This document shows positions 17,522 through 27,739 of a DNA stretch of 64,000 bases, piece after piece; position 1 is the first letter of the stretch, and each line of letters begins with the position of its first letter. The stretch covers positions 1-64,000 of the forward strand of contig NZ_NPOA01000004.1 in assembly GCF_002287375.1 (NCBI RefSeq), given 5' to 3'. Under the pieces are notes generated by a model. It was not told the origin of the DNA. It saw only the letters and a list, made by a program, of their open reading frames with translations, and did not search any database. The stretch is from Virgibacillus profundi. GTDB lineage: Bacteria; Bacillota; Bacilli; Bacillales; Amphibacillaceae. A program made the translations under genes and the position numbers.

Positions 17522-19690
17522 GTGTTGGAGCAATGGAAAAATAAAATAAAAGCTCTATTTAAAGATGATGAAAAAATAGAAGTTACTAAAAATAATGAAT
17601 TAAACCAAGTGCAACAAAATGTTCAGGCGAAAATAAAATATCAATATCCAAATAAAAAGTCTTTTCGTTTTCCCGTTATTCCTGATACTGTAGCAGAACG
17701 GAAAGTAAAAAGTGATACGCCGTCCTATCAAAGAAAAAGAAATAATAATCCGGATGAAAACAGGAAGAAACTTGGGAAACAGCCGTCTATAAGTAATCAT
17801 AAAGTATATAAAAAAAATAACGATATACCATTTGAACCAACAGATGTGCCTTCACCAATTCATGGTTTCCAGCAAAGAAAGAAAGACAAAGAGATAGAAG
17901 AGGTGCCCGCTTTCAAACGGAAACAGGAAGAACAGGAAAAACCTGAAGATAATAAACCAAATGATATGCAGCAATTTGTGGAAAATACGCAGGTAGAAGA
18001 GAAAACCGCGCCTCAGGATGTAATACATAATGAAGTTGCAAGCACAAACGAACCGGTCACCAATCAAGAGCAGCCTGTTACGCCTATTAGGCAGCCTGTA
18101 GAAGATATAAAAAAAGATGATACACAGAAAAAAACAGAAAATAAGCAAAGGAAAATTAATACCAGGCACAAAAAGACTACGCAACAGGGTCCTTATAATG
18201 TAATTATGACTCCAAGGGATAAAAAGAATTTATTTGATAAAAGTGCAAGAAATGCTGAGAAAAAAGAAAATCCCGAAAAACTTACCCGTCCGATTCCATT
18301 CCATTTGCTGAATGATCCTGTTCAAAAAACCAATGAAGATCATCTTTGGGTAAAACAGCAGCAACGATTGCTTGAGGAGACACTTAAACACTTTAATGTC
18401 CGTGCAAGGGTAGTTAATGCAACACAGGGACCTTCTGTAACAAGATTCGAAGTACATCCGGAATTAGGTGTGAAAGTAAGTAAAGTCAAAAACCTAAGTG
18501 ATGATTTGAAGTTAAACATGTCTGCCAAGGACATTCGGATTGAAGCCCCCATACCGGGAAAAAATACGATTGGGATAGAGATTCCCAACCTTCATGCAGA
18601 AATGGTAGGATTACAGGGTATTTTTGAAACGGAGCAGTTCAGGCAAAGTACTTCACCATTAACAATAGCTTTAGGTTTAAGTATTGAAGGACTGCCAATG
18701 ATTACAAATATCCAGAAAATGCCACACGGATTAATAGCAGGTGCAACAGGTTCTGGAAAAAGTGTATGTATTAACACAATATTAATAAGTTTACTGTATA
18801 AAGCAAGTCATGAGGATGTAAAGTTTTTATTAATTGATCCAAAAATGGTAGAGTTAGCTCCATATAATGGTATTCCTCATTTGGTATCTCCTGTGATAAC
18901 AGATGTAAAAGCTGCTACAGCTGCATTAAAATGGGCTGTCAGGGAAATGGAAGATCGTTATGAGCGTTTTGTTCAAGCAGGTGTACGTGATATTGAACGA
19001 TTTAATCAAAAAATGATAAACCAGGGTCAAACCGTAGAAAAAATGCCATTTATTGTAATTGTAATTGATGAATTGGCCGATTTAATGATGAGTTCTCCGC
19101 AGGACGTTGAGGATGCGATCAGTAAAATCGCCCAAAAAGCCCGTGCCTGTGGGATTCACTTACTACTTGCAACACAAAGACCTTCTGTAGATGTAATAAC
19201 TGGATTAATTAAAGCAAATATTCCTACAAGAATTGCGTTTAGTGTATCCTCCCAGGTTGATTCCCGTACGATTATTGATACAGGCGGGGCAGAGAAGCTG
19301 TTAGGAAAAGGAGATATGCTCTTTATCGAAAATGGTGCCGGACAAAGTATTCGACTGCAAGGCCCATTTGTATCTGATGAAGAAATTGAACGGGTTACAA
19401 GCCATGTGAGAAATATTGCAGCACCGAATTATTTATTCGAGCAGGAACAATTGCTTGAACAAACCTATGCTGATGAGGAAGAAGATGTATTGCTGCAGGA
19501 TGCGACGCAATTTGTTCTAAATCATAATAGTGCAAGTACATCTTTATTGCAAAGGCATTTTAAAATCGGTTATAATCGCGCAGCACGCTTAATTGATACG
19601 TTAGAATCCAAAGGTATTATTTCAGGACAAAATGGAAGCAAACCGAGGGAAGTACTGGTTACACAAACACAAATTGAAGAAATGCAATAA
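17522..19690 (+). CDS. sftA: DNA translocase SftA (FtsK/SpoIIIE family)
   Basis: A 722-residue FtsK-family motor that in B. subtilis moves chromosomal DNA away from the closing septum. Unlike SpoIIIE it has no transmembrane N-terminus: residues 1-270 are charged, low-complexity linker. The ATPase core has Walker A GATGSGKSV near residue 406 and Walker B VIVIDELADLMM near 512. The FtsK gamma winged helix (LLQRHFKIGYNRAARLI) ends the protein. Start codon GTG 17522, or TTG 17525, with only a weak ribosome site. Confidence 0.93.
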   Translation: MLEQWKNKIKALFKDDEKIEVTKNNELNQVQQNVQAKIKYQYPNKKSFRFPVIPDTVAERKVKSDTPSYQRKRNNNPDENRKKLGKQPSISNHKVYKKNNDIPFEPTDVPSPIHGFQQRKKDKEIEEVPAFKRKQEEQEKPEDNKPNDMQQFVENTQVEEKTAPQDVIHNEVASTNEPVTNQEQPVTPIRQPVEDIKKDDTQKKTENKQRKINTRHKKTTQQGPYNVIMTPRDKKNLFDKSARNAEKKENPEKLTRPIPFHLLNDPVQKTNEDHLWVKQQQRLLEETLKHFNVRARVVNATQGPSVTRFEVHPELGVKVSKVKNLSDDLKLNMSAKDIRIEAPIPGKNTIGIEIPNLHAEMVGLQGIFETEQFRQSTSPLTIALGLSIEGLPMITNIQKMPHGLIAGATGSGKSVCINTILISLLYKASHEDVKFLLIDPKMVELAPYNGIPHLVSPVITDVKAATAALKWAVREMEDRYERFVQAGVRDIERFNQKMINQGQTVEKMPFIVIVIDELADLMMSSPQDVEDAISKIAQKARACGIHLLLATQRPSVDVITGLIKANIPTRIAFSVSSQVDSRTIIDTGGAEKLLGKGDMLFIENGAGQSIRLQGPFVSDEEIERVTSHVRNIAAPNYLFEQEQLLEQTYADEEEDVLLQDATQFVLNHNSASTSLLQRHFKIGYNRAARLIDTLESKGIISGQNGSKPREVLVTQTQIEEMQ

Positions 19691-19844
19691 GAATAGACCC
19701 GAGAAGAGTTTGGGGGATCACTATGTTAATTTGCTTATATCTTTCCCCTTTTGTTCCCGGACATTATAATATAAATTCTTGTTTAGTTACTAAAATTTAT
19801 ATATGATTAGAAGAACAGAGAATTAGACGAAGGAGAAAGTTGTT

Positions 19845-20951
19845 ATGAAGGAAATTGAACAAAAGCTAACAGGACAAATAAAACGATTAACAAATAAAAC
19901 TTTTAAATTTGATGAACGAATAAAAGAAGGCTGGTTCTCAGCTGTTTATTTTTTGAAAACAAAAGAGATAGTTGAGGAAAAGTTACCCGAAAATTATGTG
20001 ACCATGCAATTTTTTCAAAAAGAGAATGCAGTTCTATGTGGAACAGATGAAGCAATAGCATTGCTTCATACATTTGCAGATCATCCCGAAACACTGGAAA
20101 TAAAGTCATTGATGGATGGGGATAGAATTAGTCCATATGAATCTATCTTAACAATTTCCGGAGCATACCAGCAGTTTGGATTTCTGGAAGGTATTATAGA
20201 TGGAATTTTAGCGAGAAGAACATCAGTAGCTACAAATGTATACAATGTTGTAAAAGCAGCCAGAACTTCAGGCAAACAAAAGCCGGTAATTTTTATGGGG
20301 GATCGTGATGATCATTACACACAGCAGGCAGGAGATGGGTATGCTGCATTTATCGGCGGCTCCACAGCACAAGCGACACATGCCATGAATGAATGGTGGG
20401 GAAAAGAAGGCATGGGTACAATGCCACATGCGTTAATTCAGATGTTCCGCGGAGATATTGTTGCTGCTTCAAAAGCCTATTATGAAATGTATCCTGAAGA
20501 TGAACTTGCAGCACTTGTGGATTATAATAATGATGTAATAACGGATTCATTAAAAGTAGCTCGTGAATTTGGGAAAGATTTAAAATCTGTACGATTAGAT
20601 ACATCAAGAACATTGGTGGATAAATATTTCCTGAGAAATCATCACCTTATGGGTACTTTTGATCCCAGAGGTGTTAATCCGGAGCTTCTGTTTGCTTTAA
20701 GAAAAGCACTGGACGATGAAGGATTTACACATATTAAAATAATGGTTTCCGGTGGTTTCACAGAAGAACGTATTACAGAATATGAAAAAATGGGAGTACC
20801 GGTCGATATGTACGGAGTCGGCAGAAGCTTGTTGCGAATAAATACCGGATTTACCGGTGATAATGTCTTATTAAATGGTACCCCTTCAGCAAAAGAAGGT
20901 CGTCGCTATCGACCAAATCCACGCTTGAAGAAAGTTGAGTATTTCGGGTAG
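19845..20951 (+). CDS. Nicotinate phosphoribosyltransferase family protein
   Basis: A 368-residue protein of the short NAPRTase-like type, which would make nicotinate mononucleotide from nicotinate and PRPP in NAD salvage. Visible family blocks are FMGDRDDHYTQQAGDGYAA near residue 150, VRLDTSR near 250 and the phosphate-binding GVGRSLL near 325. AAGGAGAAAG precedes the start. It is distinct from the longer PncB form, so the exact substrate base is inferred. Confidence 0.82.
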   Translation: MKEIEQKLTGQIKRLTNKTFKFDERIKEGWFSAVYFLKTKEIVEEKLPENYVTMQFFQKENAVLCGTDEAIALLHTFADHPETLEIKSLMDGDRISPYESILTISGAYQQFGFLEGIIDGILARRTSVATNVYNVVKAARTSGKQKPVIFMGDRDDHYTQQAGDGYAAFIGGSTAQATHAMNEWWGKEGMGTMPHALIQMFRGDIVAASKAYYEMYPEDELAALVDYNNDVITDSLKVAREFGKDLKSVRLDTSRTLVDKYFLRNHHLMGTFDPRGVNPELLFALRKALDDEGFTHIKIMVSGGFTEERITEYEKMGVPVDMYGVGRSLLRINTGFTGDNVLLNGTPSAKEGRRYRPNPRLKKVEYFG

Positions 20952-21080
20952 GGTTAGTAGTGTCGAAACATTTTACTGTATTGCGTATTATATTTTGGTA
21001 TAATAAGATAGTTATATGATTTCACTTTTTATGCGAAATTAAAATAAATCCTTTTATGCACAATTTGGAGGTTCTTTTTT

Positions 21081-22394
21081 ATGACAACTTACCATTTTAT
21101 TGGTATTAAGGGGACAGGAATGAGTGCGTTGGCGCAAATTCTTCATGATTCCGGAGAGAACGTACAAGGCTCTGATGTAGAGAAACAATTTTTTACACAG
21201 GCAGCTTTGGAAGATAAAAACATTCCTATTTTCCCTTTTTCAGAAGATAACATCAAAGAAAATTACACAGTAATCGCAGGTAATGCATTTTCAGATGACC
21301 ATATTGAAATTAAAGAAGCAAAAAAACAAGGTGTTACCTACTATAGATATCATGAATTTTTAGGTGAATGGCTAAAACAATATACAAGCATTGCAGTAAC
21401 CGGAGCTCACGGAAAGACGTCTACTACCGGCTTATTAGCGCATGTCCTTAATGAATCCTTTCCAATTTCCTATTTAATTGGTGATGGAACAGGGAAGGGT
21501 CATGTGGATAGTAACTATTTTGTTTTCGAAGCATGTGAATACCGTCGTCACTTCCTGCGCTATGAACCAGATTATGCCATCATGACTAATATTGATTTTG
21601 ATCATCCGGATTACTTTACAAGTATCAATGATGTGTTTGATGCTTTTCAATCGATGTCAGATCGGGTTAAAAAAGGGATTATAGCATGTGGAGATGATGA
21701 ACAGCTCCAGCAAATCCAGGCAAAGGTTCCTGTAGTTTACTACGGTTTTGATGATACAAATGATTTTCAGGCTCAAAACTTAAAGGAAACAGAACAGGGC
21801 ACAGAATTTGATGTGTTTGTCAGAAATACGTACTATGATACATTTATGATTCCTATGTTTGGGGATCATAATGTGCTTAATGCATTATCTGTTATTGCAA
21901 TCTGTCATTATGAGGATATTGGAGCGGAAGTCATCAAAAACCTGTATTCATTTGAAGGCGTTAAGCGCAGATTTACTGAGAAAAAAGTTGGAAATCAAAT
22001 CTTAATTGATGATTATGCACACCATCCTAAAGAAATTACTGCAACAATCGATTCAGCAAGAAAAAAATATCCGGATAAATCCATTGTAGCTATTTTTCAG
22101 CCACATACCTTTACAAGAACAAAAATATTCCTGCAGGAGTTTGCTGACAGCTTAAGTCTGGCTGATCAAGTGTATTTATGTGATATATTTGGGTCTGCAA
22201 GAGAAGAATCCGGAAAGCTTACAATTAATGATTTACAAAACCTGATAGATACCAGTACAGTATTGGAATTATCTCATACAGACGTATTAGCATCCCATCA
22301 AGACAGTGTTTTAATATTTATGGGAGCAGGGGATATTCAAAAATTTCAACAAGCCTATGAAGAAAAAGTAAATGCTAATACCATTAATAACTAA
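21081..22394 (+). CDS. murC: UDP-N-acetylmuramate--L-alanine ligase MurC
   Basis: A 437-residue Mur ligase that adds L-alanine to UDP-MurNAc in the cytoplasm. Motifs: N-terminal UDP-binding [17 protein letters not shown]-binding GAHGKTSTT near residue 107, [10 protein letters not shown] near residue 310, [10 protein letters not shown] near 335. TTGGAGG precedes the start. Terminator downstream. Confidence 0.96.
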   Translation: MTTYHFIGIKGTGMSALAQILHDSGENVQGSDVEKQFFTQAALEDKNIPIFPFSEDNIKENYTVIAGNAFSDDHIEIKEAKKQGVTYYRYHEFLGEWLKQYTSIAVTGAHGKTSTTGLLAHVLNESFPISYLIGDGTGKGHVDSNYFVFEACEYRRHFLRYEPDYAIMTNIDFDHPDYFTSINDVFDAFQSMSDRVKKGIIACGDDEQLQQIQAKVPVVYYGFDDTNDFQAQNLKETEQGTEFDVFVRNTYYDTFMIPMFGDHNVLNALSVIAICHYEDIGAEVIKNLYSFEGVKRRFTEKKVGNQILIDDYAHHPKEITATIDSARKKYPDKSIVAIFQPHTFTRTKIFLQEFADSLSLADQVYLCDIFGSAREESGKLTINDLQNLIDTSTVLELSHTDVLASHQDSVLIFMGAGDIQKFQQAYEEKVNANTINN

Positions 22395-22411
22395 AAGTTT
22401 ACACTAAAGGC

Positions 22412-22446
22412 AAAGAGTCTGATTTGAATAACAGACTCTTTGTTTG
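22412..22446 (+). terminator. Terminator of murC
   Basis: A 10-bp stem AAAGAGTCTG/CAGACTCTTT is followed by a short T-rich tail, 18 bp past the murC stop. Confidence 0.85.
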
Positions 22447-22524
22447 ATTGCTGTAAAAAAACATCCAAATAAAAAAAGGAATTCATATATATTTGTCGAA
22501 TTGGTTATTATATACATAATTAAT

Positions 22525-22549
22525 GTTTAATGGAGTATACAAAGGGTAT
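22525..22549 (+). promoter_or_regulatory. Sigma-B promoter of ytxGH
   Basis: GTTTAA at 22525-22530 and GGGTAT at 22544-22549 are separated by 13 bp, matching the general-stress sigma-B consensus (GTTTAA-N12/15-GGGTAT) exactly. It lies about 100 bp upstream of ytxG, whose B. subtilis operon is known to be sigma-B dependent. Confidence 0.9.
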
Positions 22550-22647
22550 GACTTATAGAGGGTATTTATGTTAATGTAAATATAGATATTTGTTTTTTAC
22601 ACGAATTTATAAATGACTTTTTACAACAGAAGGGGTGGATAACACAA

Positions 22648-23052
22648 ATGGAAATCATGCTATATATAGCTGCACTAATTGCGGCTGTTGCATTTGCTGT
22701 ACTTGTCGTCTATTTTGCAATGACACTTAAAGCAACAAAGCAAACGCTGAATAATGTAGCAAATACATTGGAAAGTCTTGAAAAACAAATGCAGGGAATT
22801 ACAACGGAAACAACTGAATTACTAACTAAGACAAATCGATTAGCTGAAGATATTAATCAAAAATCTTCGAAATTGAATGGGATCTTTGATGGTGCAAAAG
22901 GTATTGGTGAAACAGTAAAAGATTTCAACCAATCACTAAGACAGCTATCCAACAGTATTTCACGTACTTCTGAGCAAAATCAGGACAAGGCTTCACAAGC
23001 TGTTAAATGGGGAGCAGCAATGATGGATATATGGAATAAGAAAAGGAAGTAA
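22648..23052 (+). CDS. ytxG: General stress protein YtxG (DUF948)
   Basis: A 134-residue protein with one N-terminal membrane helix (residues 2-25) followed by a long coiled-coil-like region rich in Thr, Gln and Lys. This is the DUF948 layout. GAAGGGGTGG precedes the start. It lies behind a sigma-B promoter and 30 bp before ytxH, as in the B. subtilis ytxGHJ stress operon; no ytxJ follows here. Confidence 0.88.
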   Translation: MEIMLYIAALIAAVAFAVLVVYFAMTLKATKQTLNNVANTLESLEKQMQGITTETTELLTKTNRLAEDINQKSSKLNGIFDGAKGIGETVKDFNQSLRQLSNSISRTSEQNQDKASQAVKWGAAMMDIWNKKRK

Positions 23053-23082
23053 ATCTTCAAAAAATACGAGGAGGAATTTGAA

Positions 23083-23505
23083 ATGGGAGATAACAATATT
23101 AACAGTAAAGACTTTATCATCGGTACACTAATCGGAAGTATTGTTGGGGCGTCTGCAGCATTATTACTTGCACCTAAGTCCGGCAGAGAATTAAGAAGTG
23201 ATATCAATCAAGGGGCAAGTCAGGTTAAAGGCCGTGCATCAGAATGGAAAGATACTGCACAGGAAAAAGGATCCGGTTGGAAAGATAAAGCATATACAAC
23301 TGGCTCGGAATTAAAAAGAAAAGCAATGGATACGACATCTCAATTTACAAAGAACGCTTCAGAAAAAACGAAAGAACTAACCAAAACAGTTCAAGGGAAA
23401 TTACAGGAAAAAAGAAGCAAAGAAGATGAAGCACTGGAGGCTGCAGAAGAGGTTGCAGAAGCAATCGACGACGCAGCTAAAGAGCTGGAAACTTCAAATA
23501 AATAA
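23083..23505 (+). CDS. ytxH: General stress protein YtxH
   Basis: A 140-residue YtxH-domain protein. The N-terminus has a glycine-zipper membrane segment (GTLIGSIVGASAALLLAPKSGRELR). The rest is a charged, repetitive helix of LEA-like character (WKDxAxEKGSGWKDKA). GAGGAGG precedes the start. The operon ends at a terminator just downstream. Confidence 0.88.
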   Translation: MGDNNINSKDFIIGTLIGSIVGASAALLLAPKSGRELRSDINQGASQVKGRASEWKDTAQEKGSGWKDKAYTTGSELKRKAMDTTSQFTKNASEKTKELTKTVQGKLQEKRSKEDEALEAAEEVAEAIDDAAKELETSNK

Positions 23506-23518
23506 AGAGCACCTAAAA

Positions 23519-23556
23519 GGGAGCAGTTCATTCATTTGAACTGCACCCTGTTTTAT
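23519..23556 (+). terminator. Terminator of ytxGH
   Basis: The hairpin GCAGTTCA/TGAACTGC, extended by GGG/CCC-type pairs, is followed by TTTTAT. Confidence 0.8.
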
Positions 23557-23604
23557 ATTGGCTGTTTTTTAAAAGACCGGCGATTGGAGACTGCCTTTCC
23601 TATA

Positions 23605-23775
23605 GAGACGACGTAAAATCAATGATAGTAGGTCTATAGATCGCACCGGAAACACACTACGCGGACCTTAGGGCGGCTGGTGAGCCTCCTCGTGCTACTC
23701 GTCTTTAGGGGTCTCACCTATGCCTTTCCTCCCGCAGGAGTCTGCGTGTGTTTCCTCGCTGGTATTGTGCTTGTC
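23605..23775. repeat. GC-rich imperfect palindrome R1, copy 1
   Basis: The outer arms GGAAACACAC (23648-23657) and GTGTGTTTCC are perfectly complementary and enclose a GC-rich core with GGCGGCTGGTGAGCCTCCTC. A second copy in opposite orientation is at 46845-47061 and shares most of this sequence. Composition is clearly richer in GC than the flanks. No open frame or transposase is visible. It is a non-autonomous interspersed repeat. Confidence 0.8.
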
Positions 23776-23975
23776 AACTTTAAAAAGTGTTTTATCAATT
23801 GAATTAATCAATCAATTGATATCTACATTTGTATGGTTGCTTTGAGGGGAGAACAGTTTAGCTCGTTTCGTAATCTTTTCCTCTAATCCTTTAATTGGAT
23901 ATAGAAGAAAACATTAGCAGCTAAAATTATGAAACATTCAACTTTATGAGCTGGAATAGAGAAATTATCCACTAG

Positions 23976-24132
23976 CGTAGGCAGAATACGAAGACTCCTG
24001 CGGGAACAAAGGTTTTCGGTGGGGCGAGTAATCACAGCCCCAGCACGTGTCCGAAGACCCCGCAGAGTGGGTTTCTCGAGGAGTCTGAGGCTGTGCCCGC
24101 GGAAAGCGAAGTATTCTTGCCGGAGCGAGTTT
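23976..24132. repeat. GC-rich imperfect palindrome R2, copy 1
   Basis: It contains ACTCCTGCGGGAA, CGAAGACCCCGCAGAG, CTCGAGGAG and GTGCCCGCGGAAAGC, all shared in reverse order with the copy at 46640-46781. Inner arms AGAATAC (23983-23989) and GTATTCT (24111-24117) are complementary. About 34 bp after CTGCGGGAA are absent from the other copy. Between R1 and R2, and between R2 and the next gene at 24250, I see no gene. Confidence 0.8.
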
Positions 24133-24249
24133 TAGCGCTCAACCAGCATTCGCAATATTGAATACGTAACACAAACGAATTTTCACTGTGCCGAGTTTTA
24201 TATCTACACCGGTACCTAAAAAAACAATCAAACTAACGAAAGCGGCTTT

Positions 24250-26382
24250 TTAATGAAACCATTCGATATTTAATTGATCGCCGTCTTGCAAAATTTCATG
24301 AAAAGTAGCGGGTTGGTTATTTTTGTAAATTTTAAATTTGCCGCTTGCATTTGTAAGGTCAATATCAACATAACGAAAAACATCCTGGAATATGAAGGGA
24401 CCCTGCTGCTTCGCTTCTATTATTAAATCATCATTTAATATTAATGTACTACGCTCATCTAATATTTTATCATTTCTTTTGACAGTTAAAAGCTGTTGTT
24501 CCATTACAATGGGCTTACCATTATAACTAACCCGAATCGTGTCCCAATATTTCTTATCCAGATGTTCCAGCAAATCGTTTACTGTTGGCTTTTTGGCAGC
24601 TATTATAACCAATTGATCATTATGTTTAAGAAAGTGATCCATACTTGCTTTATACTTATTCAAATAGATTTGAGTTTCGCCCTTGTCCAGGTTTATTTTT
24701 TTATTGTTTACTGTTAAAGTAAATACCTTTGTGTTTCCTAGTTTTTCGGTACTATTCTGTGTTAAAAATTCCTGAATTGTTTTAGTCTGTTTCAAAGTAA
24801 TAGTATCATTATCCTTAATTTGGTAATCCTTTGACTTTAATTGATTATTTACATAAAAGTTCATTTTCAATGCGAATGGCTCCTCATTAACATATATGGT
24901 GATGGAAGGTATATTTTCAATTAATTGTTCAAGGGTAACTTTAGACGCCTTCCCGTCTGCTCCTTTATGAATAATAATTTCATCATCATTTTCAATTATA
25001 CTTTCAACAGTAGCAGGATTTTGATTCAAATAAATTGATGGAGGGTTTCCATACGCACCAGGCAATGTGATTTCTTTATCATTAAGGGTAATTATTGACG
25101 CCATACCAGGCTTTCCATATAGCTTATTAATTTCAATTCCTGACTGGATTAGACTGTCCCCAATTGTTAATTGTTTCATCTCAAACATTCTGATTAATTT
25201 TTCATTTACTTTAACACTTACATAATGGACTGGATTTTGTTCAGCGGCAATTGCAATTCCGATAGGTGTTACAAAATCTGGACGATTTGTTAGGCTATCT
25301 GTTTTAATTAAATTCTGAATGGCATCAATTCCTCTTATTGCTACACGATTGTCAGGTAATTTAAGTTTATTTGCCAAAGCAGTTGTTATTTCCGGTGTCA
25401 GGCTTCCACCACCCACAAGCATAATAGCCTTTGGTGGTTTTGAATTTAATTCAATAATTTTTTCAGCAATCGAATGTGCCAGATTTTCAATTTTATCAGC
25501 TGTATCTTCGATTAACTGTTCATATGTAATCGTTGTTTCGAAGCCCAGAATATCTTTTACTACATCTTTTCCATGATCAACAATATTCCGTTTCACCTGC
25601 TCTGCCATTGGGAAGTCCAGTAAATAATGATCACTGATTGCTTCTGTAATTTCATCCCCGGCAACAGGAACCATCCCATATGCTACGATTGTACTTTTGT
25701 CTGTAATAGCAATATCACTTGTGCCGGCACCTATATCTACGAGTGCAACATTCAGTCTGCGCATTGATTCCGGAATAAGCACATGTATCGCTGCAATTGG
25801 TTCCAATGTTAGAGCTTCCATTTCTAAATCAGCTCTGTTTAACGCGGCAATTAATGATTCAACAACTACCTTTGGGAGAAATGTGGCAATAATTTCTACA
25901 GCAGCCTCGTCTCCGATTTGGTCAATCAGTGAACCTATTTGTTCATTATCGAGTTTATATTGTAATACCGAATATCCAGCACAATAATAATTTTTAAAAT
26001 CATTTTCTTTATCCTGTATAGCTAAGTTCTTTTGGGCTGATTGAACTGCACTTAACTCAAGATGTTTTATTGTTTCGTTTGTGGTAATTGGTTGTTGGTC
26101 CAATGAAATAGCGGATGAAGCCTGAACGGTTTTTAATGCTCTTCCTGCAGCTGCAACACAAACCTTATGTAAATTGCCATTTCTTTTCTCCAGGTTCTTT
26201 TTTACCTCTTTAATTACTTCTGAGACTGCTACAACGTTATGTATTTGGCCATCACGCATAGATCTTTCATGATGTTCTTTTGTATAAAAATCCAACACTT
26301 GAAATTTATCATTCATTTTTTCCATTATAATTCCTGTAACGGATCGAGTACCAATATCCAGTGCAAATATATGATTTCCCAT
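24250..26382 (-). CDS. FtsA/PilM-like actin-fold protein with long C-terminal extension
   Basis: A 710-residue protein. The first 370 residues form an FtsA/PilM-type ATPase: phosphate 1 loop ALDIGTRSVTGII near residue 6, phosphate 2 LVDIGAGTSDIAI near 215, and adenosine motif LVGGGSLTPEI near 323. The remaining 340 residues are beta-rich with repeated motifs such as ITLPGAYGNPPSIYL and LTVNNKKINLD, absent from ordinary FtsA. No amphipathic membrane-binding C-terminus of FtsA type is seen. AAAGGAT precedes the start. It is probably a conserved but uncharacterised Bacillales protein. It is not the dcw-cluster FtsA. Confidence 0.75.
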   Translation of the reverse strand: MGNHIFALDIGTRSVTGIIMEKMNDKFQVLDFYTKEHHERSMRDGQIHNVVAVSEVIKEVKKNLEKRNGNLHKVCVAAAGRALKTVQASSAISLDQQPITTNETIKHLELSAVQSAQKNLAIQDKENDFKNYYCAGYSVLQYKLDNEQIGSLIDQIGDEAAVEIIATFLPKVVVESLIAALNRADLEMEALTLEPIAAIHVLIPESMRRLNVALVDIGAGTSDIAITDKSTIVAYGMVPVAGDEITEAISDHYLLDFPMAEQVKRNIVDHGKDVVKDILGFETTITYEQLIEDTADKIENLAHSIAEKIIELNSKPPKAIMLVGGGSLTPEITTALANKLKLPDNRVAIRGIDAIQNLIKTDSLTNRPDFVTPIGIAIAAEQNPVHYVSVKVNEKLIRMFEMKQLTIGDSLIQSGIEINKLYGKPGMASIITLNDKEITLPGAYGNPPSIYLNQNPATVESIIENDDEIIIHKGADGKASKVTLEQLIENIPSITIYVNEEPFALKMNFYVNNQLKSKDYQIKDNDTITLKQTKTIQEFLTQNSTEKLGNTKVFTLTVNNKKINLDKGETQIYLNKYKASMDHFLKHNDQLVIIAAKKPTVNDLLEHLDKKYWDTIRVSYNGKPIVMEQQLLTVKRNDKILDERSTLILNDDLIIEAKQQGPFIFQDVFRYVDIDLTNASGKFKIYKNNQPATFHEILQDGDQLNIEWFH

Positions 26383-26506
26383 AGTTAAAATCCTTTCAAA
26401 ATAAAGAATATCTCTTATATTATAAACTTTTTAATGACAAAGGAACAATTATTCGTTATACTTGTTTCTAATTATTAAAAATAATATGTTCAGGAGGCGT
26501 TTTAAA

Positions 26507-27583
26507 ATGAGTCAGAATGAAATGGATCAACTAAGGGTACAAATGGATGATGTTAATCTGGAGATACTTGAATTAATTAATCGTCGTGCAGAGATTGTTC
26601 AGCAAATAGGTCAAATAAAAAATAAGCAAAGTATTAAAAGATTTGACCCTGTACGCGAGAGAACGATGTTAGACCATATAACAGATAATAATAGTGGTCC
26701 GTTTGAAAACGCAACGATTGAGCATATTTTTAAAGAAGTATTTAAAGCAAGTCTGGAGTTACAGGAAGATGATCACCGAAAAGCATTACTTGTTTCAAGG
26801 AAAAAGAAACCGGAAGATACAGTCATTGACATTAAAGGTGCAAAAATTGGTGATGGAAATACACACTTCATCATGGGACCATGTGCTGTTGAAGGTTATG
26901 ATCAGGTAGCTGAAGTAGCTGAGACAATTAAAGGCAGAGGTCTTAAGCTATTACGCGGTGGGGCATTTAAACCAAGAACATCTCCATACGACTTCCAGGG
27001 CCTTGGAATAGAAGGCTTGCAAATATTAAAGCGTGCTGCAGATGAATATGGTTTAGCAGTCGTCAGTGAGATTGTAAATCCGGCACATATTGAAGAAGCA
27101 TTGGATTACGTTGATGTTATTCAAATTGGTGCACGAAACATGCAAAACTTTGAATTGTTAAAAGCAGCAGGGGACGTTAACAAACCTGTACTATTAAAAC
27201 GTGGCTTGTCAGCAACCATCGCTGAATTCATCAATGCAGCAGAATATATTAACTCCAGAGGTAATGGAAATATTATTTTATGTGAACGTGGAATCCGTAC
27301 ATATGAAAAAGCTACCAGAAATACATTGGATATTTCCGCAGTGCCTATATTAAAACAGGAAACCCATTTACCGGTTATGGTAGATGTAACACATTCAACA
27401 GGTAGAAGAGATTTACTGCTTCCAACTGCTAAAGCAGCAATAGCGATTGGTGCAGATGGGATTATGTCTGAAGTTCATCCAGATCCTGCAGTCGCACTTT
27501 CAGACTCAGCTCAACAAATGGACATACCTATGTTCAACGAATTTATGGATGAATTAGAAGATCTGGTAAGACGCTTGAAATAA
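26507..27583 (+). CDS. aroA: Bifunctional chorismate mutase / DAHP synthase AroA
   Basis: A 358-residue fusion. Residues 1-90 form an AroQ-type chorismate mutase ([20 protein letters not shown]), and the rest a type I 3-deoxy-7-phosphoheptulonate synthase with [10 protein letters not shown] near residue 125, [16 protein letters not shown] near 153 and [10 protein letters not shown] near 300. It begins the shikimate pathway. The fused mutase acts as the regulatory domain in Bacillus. ATG 26507 has AGGAGG at good spacing; the longer frame from 26462 is rejected. Upstream of ccpA as in B. subtilis. Confidence 0.95.
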   Translation: MSQNEMDQLRVQMDDVNLEILELINRRAEIVQQIGQIKNKQSIKRFDPVRERTMLDHITDNNSGPFENATIEHIFKEVFKASLELQEDDHRKALLVSRKKKPEDTVIDIKGAKIGDGNTHFIMGPCAVEGYDQVAEVAETIKGRGLKLLRGGAFKPRTSPYDFQGLGIEGLQILKRAADEYGLAVVSEIVNPAHIEEALDYVDVIQIGARNMQNFELLKAAGDVNKPVLLKRGLSATIAEFINAAEYINSRGNGNIILCERGIRTYEKATRNTLDISAVPILKQETHLPVMVDVTHSTGRRDLLLPTAKAAIAIGADGIMSEVHPDPAVALSDSAQQMDIPMFNEFMDELEDLVRRLK

Positions 27584-27610
27584 AACTTCATTAATACGAG
27601 TAATAATTTC

Positions 27611-27657
27611 TTATAGGCTGATGCGTCCAGGTGACGCATCAGCCTATAAATTTTTTG
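27611..27657 (+). terminator. Terminator of aroA
   Basis: A very long perfect stem (17 bp, TTATAGGCTGATGCGTC) with a five-base loop is followed by ATTTTTT. Confidence 0.95.
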
Positions 27658-27739
27658 TAATTTATTACATAGTGGAGTATGATAAAGAAAATAGTAGTGA
27701 TTAGGTATTATTTAAGGATTTTTAGGAGGAAGTATTAAA

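Noticed and set aside
24250-26382. Vegetative division protein FtsA
   Set aside because: The length (710 residues), the C-terminal extension and the location outside the division cluster do not fit.
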